Shown here: positions 1-8,352 of the stretch, one piece after another
Layout: every line of letters begins with the position of its first letter
Numbering within the stretch: position 1 is the first letter of the stretch
Made by a program: the position numbers and the translations under genes
Notes under the pieces: generated by a model
What the model saw: the letters and a program-made list of their open reading frames with translations, nothing else
Database searches by the model: none
Told to the model about the DNA's origin: nothing
Assembly: GCA_029941175.1 (NCBI GenBank)
Contig: JAPYRM010000019.1
Coordinates: forward strand, 1 to 10,981
Length of the DNA stretch: 10,981 nt
DNA from: Halobacteriales archaeon
GTDB taxonomy: Archaea; Halobacteriota; Halobacteria; Halobacteriales; Hikarchaeaceae
Direction: 5' to 3'

Positions 1-1
1 C

Positions 2-319
2 CCCGGTCATAAAGATGATAATTATGGTCTATTGGATGAAAAAGCTAAAATAATCATACCTGGAGATGCAATTTCTGGGGCAGACCAACGTGGGTTACCA
101 GCCGGCCAATTCCATCTCCCGCCTGCTGTTCACACTACTAATTTAAATCAAGCAGAAGAGACTCTAGAAAAAATGCTACAATATGATTTCAACTCTGTAT
201 TACTTTTCCACGGTTCAAATGTGCTGGAGGATGCTTATGATAAACTACATCGTTATGTCCATTTCCCTGGAAAACCTCCTTCATCTTATGAAATTGGAAC
301 TCCAATATTCCCCAAATAG
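2..319 (+). CDS. MBL-fold metallo-hydrolase, C-terminal fragment (5' end outside window)
   Basis: The open frame enters from the left edge and ends at TAG 317-319, leaving about 105 residues. It begins with PGH, then reads GLLDEKAKIIIPGDAISG. This matches the metallo-beta-lactamase fold, where a PGHT-type motif supplies a metal-binding His and the strand ending in GD supplies a bridging Asp. Near the C-terminus, LLFHGSN gives the last conserved His of glyoxalase II-like members. The N-terminal HxHxDH motif must lie upstream, so the substrate cannot be named; hydrolysis of a thioester, lactone or similar ester is typical of the family. The TTG at 32 could be read as a start but falls after the PGH motif and is almost certainly internal. 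It converges on the MFS gene with only 13 bases between stops. Confidence 0.8.
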   Translation, partial: PGHKDDNYGLLDEKAKIIIPGDAISGADQRGLPAGQFHLPPAVHTTNLNQAEETLEKMLQYDFNSVLLFHGSNVLEDAYDKLHRYVHFPGKPPSSYEIGTPIFPK

Positions 320-332
320 TTCTTCTCATTCT

Positions 333-1556
333 CTACAACTTTTGATAGTTTCTAATTAATAATAACGCTGCAAGTAATAATGCCACTCCCAACCCTGCCA
401 TTCCCACTGTATAGCTATAATTCTGTATTGCAAATCCCATATACGCTGCTCCCAATCCTCCCAACGTGAAGAATATACTCCTCGCCGCACCTATATGACT
501 CCCCGTTGAATTGTTCGGGGCCGAATCCATCAAAATAGCATCGATAACTGGAAACTGTCCTTTATACCCAATCGCAAAGATGCCAATGGCAATCATCACT
601 CCAAAAACTGATTCTGCCATAATTAATAAAATAATGCCCCCCGTGCTCACTAATAATCCTCCTATCGAAATTAAATATCTAGGCGCCCGGTCGGATAACG
701 TCCCAATTACTGGTTTGACCACCATCCCTAGCAAGAAAAACCAACCAAAAATAGACCCCGCAACCCCTAGCTCAAAGTTTTTTCCCTCTATCAAATACAA
801 AGGGAGGAAATTTACCATCGCAGTGGCCACGAAAATAAATAACGCAAAAGCTAGAATAGTTTCTCTTTGGCTTCTTTTCCCTACTATATACATCACATCT
901 CTACTCACTGATGATCCTATTTCTCCTACAATATCTCGGTTCCATTTATATTTTTCTTCATTTCCCCAAATAAAAATCCCCACTAACCCAAAACTAACTA
1001 CACCACAACATCCCACAATCACTCTCCAATTGGGTATGTCTTCTACTAGTACTAAATACGCCATGGCCAAAACGATTGAAAGCATTCCTGCCAAGATTCC
1101 TCCCAAATCACTTCCTGCTGTAAATATCCCCATTGCTTGACCCCTCTTTTCTGTATACAAATCTGAAATCAGAGCCCTGGAGGGGACATTATACATGGCC
1201 CTTCCCAGTCCCAAACATACCACTGCCAAAACCAACATAAATGTAGTTTTTATCCCTGCAATGAGGAAAAAACTCAATCCAATCAAAATCATCCCTGGAA
1301 GTATGATAGTTGGCCTGCCATTCCAATCTGATAATTTTCCACTTGGATATTGCCCAATTGCATACACCACTTGCATAACTGTCAAAATCATCCCTGCAAT
1401 AAACACCGATATCCCAACTTCATCCATTATTATCGGTAATAAAGGTGGTAGAAGGAACCTACCTGTTTGTGTTATCGCCCAACCCACCGCAACAATCAAC
1501 AACATTCTCCCCCTATACCCTCCGAATATACCCCCCGTTTCTGTAGAAATTCCCAT
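333..1556 (-). CDS. MFS-family transporter (12 TM, substrate unknown)
   Basis: This 407-residue protein has the length and hydrophobic profile of a 12-helix major facilitator. The loop between helices 2 and 3 carries motif A, G73-K-L-S-D77-W-N-G-R81, and the pseudo-repeat in the second half is G285-T-L-S-D289-R. The two six-helix halves are split by a charged stretch near residues 198-230 (NEEKYKWNRD onward), the expected central cytoplasmic loop. It acts in the cytoplasmic membrane as a uniporter, symporter or antiporter. Nothing visible fixes the substrate, and the neighbours give no decisive hint. The ATG at 1556 is the only in-frame ATG after the upstream stop (TAA at 1592-1590), so the start is firm. 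No good Shine-Dalgarno site precedes it. It diverges from the acyl-CoA synthetase gene across a 97-base spacer. Confidence 0.88.
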   Translation of the reverse strand: MGISTETGGIFGGYRGRMLLIVAVGWAITQTGRFLLPPLLPIIMDEVGISVFIAGMILTVMQVVYAIGQYPSGKLSDWNGRPTIILPGMILIGLSFFLIAGIKTTFMLVLAVVCLGLGRAMYNVPSRALISDLYTEKRGQAMGIFTAGSDLGGILAGMLSIVLAMAYLVLVEDIPNWRVIVGCCGVVSFGLVGIFIWGNEEKYKWNRDIVGEIGSSVSRDVMYIVGKRSQRETILAFALFIFVATAMVNFLPLYLIEGKNFELGVAGSIFGWFFLLGMVVKPVIGTLSDRAPRYLISIGGLLVSTGGIILLIMAESVFGVMIAIGIFAIGYKGQFPVIDAILMDSAPNNSTGSHIGAARSIFFTLGGLGAAYMGFAIQNYSYTVGMAGLGVALLLAALLLIRNYQKL

Positions 1557-1605
1557 TATTATGTTGCTATTCTTAAACCCATGTGTAATTTACACTACCT
1601 ACTTC

Positions 1606-1616
1606 CAATTATAGGG
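1606..1616. promoter_or_regulatory. Candidate shared TATA element between divergent genes
   Basis: The only strongly TATA-like element in the 97-base spacer reads CCAATTATAGG on the plus strand and CCTATAATTGG on the minus strand, so it is nearly symmetric. With archaeal initiation about 25 bases downstream, the plus-strand start would fall near 1636, leaving a leader of about 18 bases before the acyl-CoA synthetase. The minus-strand start would fall near 1586, about 30 bases before the MFS gene. Both are reasonable. No clear BRE is seen on either side, so this is a pattern-based guess. Confidence 0.35.
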
Positions 1617-1653
1617 TAAGATTCATGCTACGTGGCCCATAACATTCCCCATC

Positions 1654-3546
1654 ATGAGTTGGAAAGATATCGGACAAGGAACTCTAATTGGAGATCTGAC
1701 ACTATCAAAAATGTTCGCGGAGAGTGCAAAGCTACATGCAGACTTACCTGCTCAAATGTATAAAGGCGGTATTTACGACCGAAGTTTATCCAAACTTGCA
1801 TTCCCTCCTGCAGCTCCCAACGAATTTGCCACAATAAACTATTCTACTTTAAATTCAACTGTTCATCACATTGCAACCGGGTTGCGCGATTTAGGCATTC
1901 GAAAGGGGAGTAAAGTCGCAATATTTTCTAATACTAGAATGGAATGGGCACAATCCGATCTAGCCATTCTCTCTGCGGGAGGGGTCACTGTCACCATTTA
2001 TCCCAACTCTTCTCCCTCTATGATTGATTATCTGCTCACTGATTCAAAATCTATAGGGATCATAGCAGAAAATGAAGATTTGGTTAAAAAAGTATTAAAA
2101 ACAAAAAGCTCAAAATCTCTTAAATTTATCATAAGCATCGACACACTCATTTCAAAACAACCTAAAAAAGTCCTTACTCTTGGTGATGTCTATTCTCTTG
2201 GTAAAAAATCTTTCAAACCCTCCAAATACAAATCTTGGATCGACGCACAATCTCCATCTGACCTTGCAACATTAGTATATACTTCTGGAACGACTGGTGA
2301 TCCTAAAGGGGTCATGCTAACCCATTCAAATATAAAATCTAATGTTGATTATTCCCAATTACGGTTTGGCCCCCGTAAAAGCAAATCTGGGGCTCCCACC
2401 ATTGATAGTTCTACACGAATCCTTTCATTCTTGCCTTTATCCCACATCTTGGAACGAATGGCAGGGCATTTCTTGATGCTTCAAAGTGGTGCAGCAATAG
2501 CTTATGCAGAGAGTCCCGATACACTCAAAGAAGACTTTCTTAAAATCCGCCCAACAGCGGGATCTAGTGTCCCCCGGGTATACGAAAAAATGTATGTTGC
2601 CATGCGAGATCAGGCCTCTGCTTCATCTGCAAAACTACGTATTTTTAACTGGGCGGTTAAAATCGCTAAACAAAAAGCACATTCAACCAATCTAAACCCC
2701 CTCCTTTCTCTTAAACATGCCATCGCAAACCGACTTGTTTACTCCAAAGTCAAAAGTGCCCTTGGGGGGAATATCCAATTTTTAATCAGTGGTGGGGGAA
2801 AACTCTCTAAAGATCTATGCGCGCTATACCACGGCGCTGGGATTTTAGTTTTGGAAGGGTATGGCCTATCCGAAACTTCTCCTGTCATCACCGTCAACCA
2901 TCCCGACGCACCCCGTATAGGATCTGTTGGCCCCCCTTTGTCCAATCTTGAAATTAAAATAGATCCTACCTCTGGGAAAAATTCTGAGTTTTCAAATTTA
3001 GGCGAGGTTGGAGAACTCCTCGTCCGTGGACCTAGTGTTTTTTCTGGTTATTGGGGCAAACCAAAAGAAACAAAAGAATCCTTCGATGGAGACTGGTTCA
3101 AAACAGGAGATATGGTCCTACTAGAGCCCGATGGTTATGTAACATTTTTAGAACGTATCAAAGAAATATTGGTCCTTTCAACTGGGAAAAATATAGCACC
3201 CACCCCCTTGGAAGATGCACTCACTCAAAACGAGTTTATAGAACAGAGTATTGTCATTGGAGATGAAAAGAAATTCATCACCGCTCTATTGGTCCCAAAC
3301 ATAACAACTGATCCTTCAACCCAAGATATAGGTGATTTATGCACAGATCAAAAAACAATCAATCATTTCTCAAAAATTATAGATGAAATAAATTTAAATT
3401 TCGAACCACATGAACAAATCAAACATTTCCGTCTCATCTCTGAAGAATTCACAGAAGAAAACGATCTATTAACCCCCTCTCTTAAAAAGAAACGGAGAAA
3501 TATCCTGAATAAATATACCAAAGAGATTGAAAGTATGTATTCTTGA
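1654..3546 (+). CDS. Long-chain acyl-CoA synthetase (AMP-forming, FAA1/FadD type)
   Basis: The 630-residue protein is a member of the ANL superfamily, which adenylates a carboxylic acid with ATP and then forms the CoA thioester. In order: the phosphate-binding loop YTSGTTGDPKGVMLTHSN (residues 209-226); the adenine-binding GYGLSETSP (402-410); DWFKTGD (480-486), whose Asp binds the ribose; the hinge region ERIKEILVLSTGKNI (500-514), with Glu where Asp is more usual before Arg; and the C-terminal LTPSLKKKR segment, which contributes the catalytic lysine. Length and the STGKN and TPSLK motifs favour the long-chain fatty acid group over acetyl-CoA synthetases. It is cytoplasmic or membrane-associated. 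The ATG at 1654 is the first in-frame ATG of the frame. The antiporter follows after 40 bases and may be co-transcribed. The thiolase nearby supports a fatty-acid role. Confidence 0.93.
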   Translation: MSWKDIGQGTLIGDLTLSKMFAESAKLHADLPAQMYKGGIYDRSLSKLAFPPAAPNEFATINYSTLNSTVHHIATGLRDLGIRKGSKVAIFSNTRMEWAQSDLAILSAGGVTVTIYPNSSPSMIDYLLTDSKSIGIIAENEDLVKKVLKTKSSKSLKFIISIDTLISKQPKKVLTLGDVYSLGKKSFKPSKYKSWIDAQSPSDLATLVYTSGTTGDPKGVMLTHSNIKSNVDYSQLRFGPRKSKSGAPTIDSSTRILSFLPLSHILERMAGHFLMLQSGAAIAYAESPDTLKEDFLKIRPTAGSSVPRVYEKMYVAMRDQASASSAKLRIFNWAVKIAKQKAHSTNLNPLLSLKHAIANRLVYSKVKSALGGNIQFLISGGGKLSKDLCALYHGAGILVLEGYGLSETSPVITVNHPDAPRIGSVGPPLSNLEIKIDPTSGKNSEFSNLGEVGELLVRGPSVFSGYWGKPKETKESFDGDWFKTGDMVLLEPDGYVTFLERIKEILVLSTGKNIAPTPLEDALTQNEFIEQSIVIGDEKKFITALLVPNITTDPSTQDIGDLCTDQKTINHFSKIIDEINLNFEPHEQIKHFRLISEEFTEENDLLTPSLKKKRRNILNKYTKEIESMYS

Positions 3547-3560
3547 ATTGAGCCTCAATT
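3546..3560 (+). repeat. Short inverted repeat at the end of the acyl-CoA synthetase gene
   Basis: AATTGAG, one base, then CTCAATT forms a perfect inverted repeat starting at the last base of the TGA stop, followed by TTCC. The loop would be only about three bases and no T tract follows, so it is a weak terminator candidate. It could equally be an attenuating or processing site within a two-gene transcript. Confidence 0.3.
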
Positions 3561-3586
3561 TTCCATACCCCCTCTCCTAAATTACT

Positions 3587-5458
3587 ATGATCGAAGCAAA
3601 TCTAATCACTATCTTTTCGGTTATAATTATAGCGGGAGTGATCTCCCAAATAATCGCAGCTAGATTTTCAATACCTAGTGTAGTCTTTCTCCTAATCTTC
3701 GGCATCCTACTCGGCCCTCACGGAATTGACATTCTAAACCCTCTCTCTTTCGGTAATGCTTTAAATGATATAGTTGGCATTTCCGTAGCAATAATTATAT
3801 TTGAAGGGGCATTTCACATCCGAATACAAAAACTCCTTAAAGTTCCCATAGAGACGGCAAAACTTCTCACAATTGGGGCTGGAATTTCATTAATCGGAAC
3901 TGCAGCACTTGTACATTATTTACTCAACGTACACTGGGTGGTTTCTCTCCTTGTTGGTTCTTTATTAATCGCCACTGGCCCCACCGTCATCATGCCAATT
4001 TTAAAAGTAGTACCTGTTAGGGAACGAGTCGCCACAATCCTCGAAACAGAAGGGATAGTAAACGATGTTACTGCTGCAATTTTAGCCATTGTATTTTTTG
4101 AAGCTATATTGCTAAATCCCTTTTCTTTAACAATTAATATTTACGACCTCATCCCAATTTTTATTCTTAAATTTGGAGTCGGGTTATTAGTTGGAATCTT
4201 AACCGCACTCGCTTTAATAAATTTCTTAAGATTATCTTTCATTCCACCTTCCAGTGCCCCCCAACTAACTCGATTATTAGTTTTAATGTTGGCACTCGCT
4301 TCATATGCAATTTCAAATTCTATCACACCTGGGTCTGGAATAGTTGCGGCGGCAGCTGCAGGAATCTTGTCAGGAAATTCATCAATCTCTTACGAACGTG
4401 AGGTTTCTGAATTCAAAGGAGACATAACGCTGTTAGTTCTATCTTTTATTTTCATAATTCTAGCAGCCCTACTAGACTTGGAAATTCTATTATCTCTAGG
4501 TATTTCTGGCGTACTAGTTGTGATTTTAATTATAGTATTGGTCCGATCTTTATCTGTTTATGTCTCCGTAACTGGAAATCGATTCACCCTTTCTGAAAAA
4601 ATATTTATGATGGCAGTTGCCCCCCGTGGAATCATCCCCGCATCAATTTCCATGTTATTTGCCATACAGCTCCAATCATTTGGTCTCTTCCATGAAGCAA
4701 ACGTATTGGTTGGAACTGTATTTCTGGTCATTTTCACAACAGTTTCATTAGAAGCCGGCCTCTCTAGGCATATAGCAGAATATTTAGATGTGATACCCAT
4801 GCGTGTAATAATCATTGGAGGAGGGCGAGTAGGCCGATCCCTTTCTGCCCGCCTATCCGATCGTGGTGAGAGTATTTTGATCATAGAACAAGACGAATCT
4901 CAAATAGAATCACTATCTTCAGGTGGCTTTTCCACACTAACTGGGGATGGGACTCGCAAAAAAACCCTAGAACAGGCCAAAACCAACAATGCAAAAATAC
5001 TCATCGCAGCAACCGGGGACGATGGGTCCAACCTGCTCATATCCCAACTGGCTAAAAATGAATTTGGGGTTGACATGATCTTTTCTAGAGTTAATAATCC
5101 TGACAATGTATCTCAATTTGAAGATATAGGGGTCATCGCAGTTTCTTCTTCTCACGCCACTGCACTTGCGATCGATAATATTATAGAACGACCCGCATTA
5201 ACCGCCTGGATGACCGAACTAACCCGCACAGGAGATGTTCAAGAAATAACATTAACATCTTCCCAAATTAATGGTAAAACAGTTAGCTCTATTGCTTCTA
5301 CTTTACCTTCTGGCTGTTTAATCGCACTCGTTAGACGTAATGGTGAAGATATCATTCCCCACGGAGATTTCGTCCTGGAACGTGGAGATAATGTCACACT
5401 TCTTGGGCGAAAAGAAGATGTAAAATTGGCAATAAAACTTTTACATCCCCACAATTAA
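3587..5458 (+). CDS. Cation/proton antiporter (CPA family) with C-terminal RCK/TrkA regulatory module
   Basis: The 623-residue protein has three parts. Residues 1 to about 400 are a multi-helix Na+/H+ exchanger domain. It contains the broken-helix motif ATGPTV (129-134) and the paired N159-D160 in EGIVND, the ion- and proton-binding carboxylate site of electroneutral CPA1 exchangers. From about 405 a Rossmann TrkA_N domain begins, with RVIIIGGGRVGR (GGGRVG at 411-416) and an acidic residue after the second strand (IIEQDE), the pattern of NAD(H) or nucleotide binding. From about 545 to the end is a TrkA_C domain. The family exchanges Na+ or K+ for protons across the membrane; the RCK part gates it in response to a ligand. 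No Shine-Dalgarno site precedes the ATG, which lies 40 bases after the acyl-CoA synthetase. Its stop overlaps the stop of the convergent NAD kinase gene. Confidence 0.92.
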   Translation: MIEANLITIFSVIIIAGVISQIIAARFSIPSVVFLLIFGILLGPHGIDILNPLSFGNALNDIVGISVAIIIFEGAFHIRIQKLLKVPIETAKLLTIGAGISLIGTAALVHYLLNVHWVVSLLVGSLLIATGPTVIMPILKVVPVRERVATILETEGIVNDVTAAILAIVFFEAILLNPFSLTINIYDLIPIFILKFGVGLLVGILTALALINFLRLSFIPPSSAPQLTRLLVLMLALASYAISNSITPGSGIVAAAAAGILSGNSSISYEREVSEFKGDITLLVLSFIFIILAALLDLEILLSLGISGVLVVILIIVLVRSLSVYVSVTGNRFTLSEKIFMMAVAPRGIIPASISMLFAIQLQSFGLFHEANVLVGTVFLVIFTTVSLEAGLSRHIAEYLDVIPMRVIIIGGGRVGRSLSARLSDRGESILIIEQDESQIESLSSGGFSTLTGDGTRKKTLEQAKTNNAKILIAATGDDGSNLLISQLAKNEFGVDMIFSRVNNPDNVSQFEDIGVIAVSSSHATALAIDNIIERPALTAWMTELTRTGDVQEITLTSSQINGKTVSSIASTLPSGCLIALVRRNGEDIIPHGDFVLERGDNVTLLGRKEDVKLAIKLLHPHN

Positions 5459-7122
5459 CCTTTATTAATTTCCTCTAAAATATTTGAATGAAGCTGACCG
5501 TTAGATGCCAACAATTCGTTGATATTATCATTTTCAAAATCTAACACATACTCTTCTCCATTTTTCCCCGTAACCTTCCCTCCCGAACACCTAACCATCA
5601 ATATCCCTGCTGCAACATCCCACGGGCTTGTGTCCCACTCCCATACAATATCTGCACTTCCACATGCCAAGTACGCTAGATTGATGGCAGCAGAACCATG
5701 CCTTCTCACCCCTTTGACCATTGGATATAGACTAGATAACAATTCTCCTTTTGGGTCATGACCCGTTATCAACATACTTTCTTTAATTTCTCCCCTGTCT
5801 GTCGTTGCAATGACTTTCCCATTTACCATCGCATCCCCCCCTCTCACAGCTGAATACAACTGATCAATTTCTGGAATGTAAATAACCCCAACTAGTGGCT
5901 CATTTTCTTCCAACAAAGCAACAGAAACGGCATAATTGGGATTCCTATGTATAAAATTCCCAGTCCCGTCTAATGGATCTATTACCCACCTGTACTTTGA
6001 ATTCTTATCTTCCCACACAGTTTCCTCCGACACAATGTCGTGATCTGGAAATTTATTTCTAATTAAAGATGTAATTATATTTTCAGAAAGGTAATCTGCC
6101 TCTGTTACCATTCCACCTTTCGAGTTTTCAAATACCTGTATCTCATTTTTTCGGTGCAATTCTCTAAGAACATCCCCTGCGCCCTTAGCAACGCTCTCAG
6201 CTAGTTCCAGAACAGTCTCTTCAAATCTTTTTTCCTCATCCTTCTCCATTTGATATCTCTCCCCAATTTGATCCCTAATTCCCCATCCTAAATTTGTTCC
6301 CAACCTATTGAAAAATCCTCTACTTTGGGATGTGTTAATAAGATATGCTGGAACTTTTGAACCAGTAATTGTGATTACTTTTTTTGTTTTAAGAAGATTC
6401 GTCGCCCGCCCCCCGTCTACCAACACATATACCTCCGTATCTGGTATTATCTTAAGCTCTGTTTCTGCCCCAAAAACGAGTGGTCGCACTCCTATATTGT
6501 GTGTATGTAATGGTGTCAATTGAATAGTTTCATTCAAAACTGGGTGGTGTATCGGCCCCCCTGCTGATAGAGAAAGCCCCGTAGATCCTGTTGGAGTTGT
6601 TATCGCAACACCCGTCCCTTCATACTTTCCTACATGTTCTCCCTCCACAAACACATCAATCGAACTGATTTTTCTTTCAATTGGTTTTTTAGGCCAGATA
6701 TGTCCTATGACAACTTCATTAAGTCCCTCTGCTTCGAAAGAATCTATTTTCACCGAAACCCTTTGTAGCTCATCTATTTTTGATTCCCCTGCAAAAATCT
6801 CTTCTAATGCATCAAATATTCCTTCTGGTTCCACACGAGCTAAGAATGACAATGTCCCTGACCCCACCCCAATAAATGGAATCCTTATAGGCGAAAATAT
6901 TCTCGCTCCCTCTAGAAATGTCCCATCCCCTCCAATGGTAATCCCCACAATTCCCCCTTCCCATTCTGATTTCACTTCTTCAAAATTTTCTCCAGTCTCA
7001 ATTGCCAGAAAACCAATTCCCCTCTCCGATGCCCAATGCCTTATACCCTCGACTTGATTTTCACAACCAGGGCTCGAAACAGCAATTATCTTCTCTGTTG
7101 CAATAAGTCTACTTCCTTCCAT
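5455..7122 (-). CDS. nadK: NAD kinase / inositol-monophosphatase-family phosphatase fusion
   Basis: The 555-residue protein joins two enzymes. Residues 1 to about 270 are an ATP-NAD kinase: GGDGT (64-68) binds phosphate and carries the catalytic Asp, NEVVIG (135-140) is the NE motif, and TTPTGSTG (175-182) followed by SLSAGGP is the diphosphate-binding turn. Residues about 295-555 are an IMPase/FBPase-like phosphatase with the metal ligands EADYLSE (341-347), SEET (365-368), DPLDGT (382-387) and SPWDVAAG (499-506). All expected catalytic residues are present in both halves. A known archaeal fusion, MJ0917, makes NADP+ and also dephosphorylates it, so the same pair of activities is likely here; the second half might instead act on inositol or fructose phosphates. 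As I recall that family, the phosphatase comes first, whereas here the kinase does. The start lies two bases after the thiolase stop, so the two genes form an operon. Confidence 0.92.
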   Translation of the reverse strand: MEGSRLIATEKIIAVSSPGCENQVEGIRHWASERGIGFLAIETGENFEEVKSEWEGGIVGITIGGDGTFLEGARIFSPIRIPFIGVGSGTLSFLARVEPEGIFDALEEIFAGESKIDELQRVSVKIDSFEAEGLNEVVIGHIWPKKPIERKISSIDVFVEGEHVGKYEGTGVAITTPTGSTGLSLSAGGPIHHPVLNETIQLTPLHTHNIGVRPLVFGAETELKIIPDTEVYVLVDGGRATNLLKTKKVITITGSKVPAYLINTSQSRGFFNRLGTNLGWGIRDQIGERYQMEKDEEKRFEETVLELAESVAKGAGDVLRELHRKNEIQVFENSKGGMVTEADYLSENIITSLIRNKFPDHDIVSEETVWEDKNSKYRWVIDPLDGTGNFIHRNPNYAVSVALLEENEPLVGVIYIPEIDQLYSAVRGGDAMVNGKVIATTDRGEIKESMLITGHDPKGELLSSLYPMVKGVRRHGSAAINLAYLACGSADIVWEWDTSPWDVAAGILMVRCSGGKVTGKNGEEYVLDFENDNINELLASNGQLHSNILEEINKG

Positions 7123-7124
7123 AT

Positions 7125-8273
7125 TTATTCTCTAGAAAATGCTATAGCAGCCCCTTGACCAAATCCAACACACATAGTTGCCAAACCCAATTTTGAATTC
7201 CTCCTATTCATTTCGTGAATCAATGATACTGGCAATCTGGCACCACTGGCCCCTAATGGATGCCCAATAGCTATGGCCCCCCCATTAACATTAAACCGTT
7301 CTTCCGGTATTTTTAATTCACGTTGACAATATAAACATTGAGAAGCAAATGCCTCATTTAATTCAACCAAGTCAAAGTCTTCAATTTGCTTATCCATCCG
7401 TGATAACAACTTTTTTGTGGCGGGAACAGGTCCTATCCCCATCAATCGTGGATCCACTCCTACAACTGCATGTGTTTCTACTGTTGCCAAAATTTCCAAC
7501 CCGTGCTCCTCTGCAAACACATCACTCGTTATCACTATAACCGAAGCACCATCTGAAATCTGCGATGAGTTACCTGCTGTAACTGTACCATCACTTTTGA
7601 ACACTGGTCTTAACCTCTTTAATTTCTCCATGGACGTGTCCCGTCGGATCCCTTCATCGCTATCTTTCACTTCACCTTCTACTTTTATCGGAACAATTTC
7701 TTCCCTGAATTTATCACTTTCTGTAGCCAAATTAGCATTTTTGTGGCTCCTGAGGGCATATTCATCCTGATCCTTCCGTGAAATGTCATATTCCATTGCA
7801 ACTGTTTCTGCAGTCATTCCCATGTGCAACTCAAACACATTATATTTTTGCACAAACCCTGGATACATTTTCCCATACGAAGCGCCTTCCTCCATAGGAA
7901 CTCGGGTCATGTGCTCCACTCCCCCTGCAACGACACAATCTCTCTGTCCAGCACTAATCGAATCACTACCTGTCATTATAGCTTGCATCGAAGATGCACA
8001 CCATCTATTAACTGTAGTAGCAGGGACACTTTCTCCTAGTGAGGACATCAACCCAATAATTCTAGCTATGTTATTATCCTGCTCTCCCCGTTGAAGTGCA
8101 CATCCCCATATAAGATCGTCAACCTCTTCCGATCCAATTTCTGTAGCTTGAAGAACTTGATTAATTACCTCAATAGATAGATCTTCTCCTCGTATCTCCG
8201 AAAATATACCATTCTTCTTCCCCTGAGGGGTCCTCATGGCTGCAACGACGACTGGCCTGATCTGAGCACTCAT
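7125..8273 (-). CDS. Thiolase (acetyl-CoA C-acyltransferase / acetyltransferase)
   Basis: The 382-residue length is close to the usual 390. The nucleophilic cysteine is C92 in NRWCASSMQA. ELNEAFASQ is the substrate-pocket loop. GGAIAIGHPLGASGAR contains the catalytic His (H338), and CVGFGQG contains the second catalytic cysteine (C368). All four thiolase signatures are therefore intact. The enzyme either cleaves 3-ketoacyl-CoA with CoA in beta-oxidation or condenses two acetyl-CoA. The motifs are those of stand-alone thiolases, and no DUF35 partner or HMG-CoA synthase sits beside it as in the archaeal mevalonate thiolase complex. The acyl-CoA synthetase in the same window favours a degradative role. 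It is the first gene of a two-gene operon with the NAD kinase fusion and diverges from the AAA ATPase. Confidence 0.93.
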   Translation of the reverse strand: MSAQIRPVVVAAMRTPQGKKNGIFSEIRGEDLSIEVINQVLQATEIGSEEVDDLIWGCALQRGEQDNNIARIIGLMSSLGESVPATTVNRWCASSMQAIMTGSDSISAGQRDCVVAGGVEHMTRVPMEEGASYGKMYPGFVQKYNVFELHMGMTAETVAMEYDISRKDQDEYALRSHKNANLATESDKFREEIVPIKVEGEVKDSDEGIRRDTSMEKLKRLRPVFKSDGTVTAGNSSQISDGASVIVITSDVFAEEHGLEILATVETHAVVGVDPRLMGIGPVPATKKLLSRMDKQIEDFDLVELNEAFASQCLYCQRELKIPEERFNVNGGAIAIGHPLGASGARLPVSLIHEMNRRNSKLGLATMCVGFGQGAAIAFSRE

Positions 8274-8298
8274 TATACTATCTTAAACAGATTCTCTA

Positions 8299-8308
8299 GA
8301 CATAAACA
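8299..8308 (-). promoter_or_regulatory. Candidate TATA element for the thiolase operon
   Basis: On the minus strand this reads TGTTTATGTC, centred about 30 bases before the thiolase ATG. That spacing fits a nearly leaderless archaeal transcript. A second TTTAAG-like stretch lies closer to the start (about 8283-8288) and is less well placed. The call rests on position and AT content only. Confidence 0.35.
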
Positions 8309-8340
8309 TCTCTCTTTTTTTGTTACATCAATCTCGATGT

Positions 8341-8350
8341 ATTTATGAAC
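8341..8350 (+). promoter_or_regulatory. Candidate TATA element deciding the AAA ATPase start
   Basis: ATTTATGAAC is centred about 29 bases before the ATG at 8374. If it is the TATA box, the transcript would be leaderless from 8374 rather than from the ATG at 8353. It shares the TTTATG core with the element facing the other way upstream of the thiolase. Weak, pattern-only evidence. Confidence 0.25.
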
Positions 8351-8352
8351 TT

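Noticed and set aside
511..1614. Plus-strand open frames of 209 and 139 codons
   Set aside because: Both lie antisense to the MFS gene, have low-complexity compositions rich in Pro, Ile and Thr, and match no family; they are shadows of a strong transporter reading frame.
6707..8094. Plus-strand frames of 103 to 117 codons opposite the NAD kinase and thiolase
   Set aside because: They are antisense to fully motif-supported enzymes and show no family signature or ribosome-binding site.
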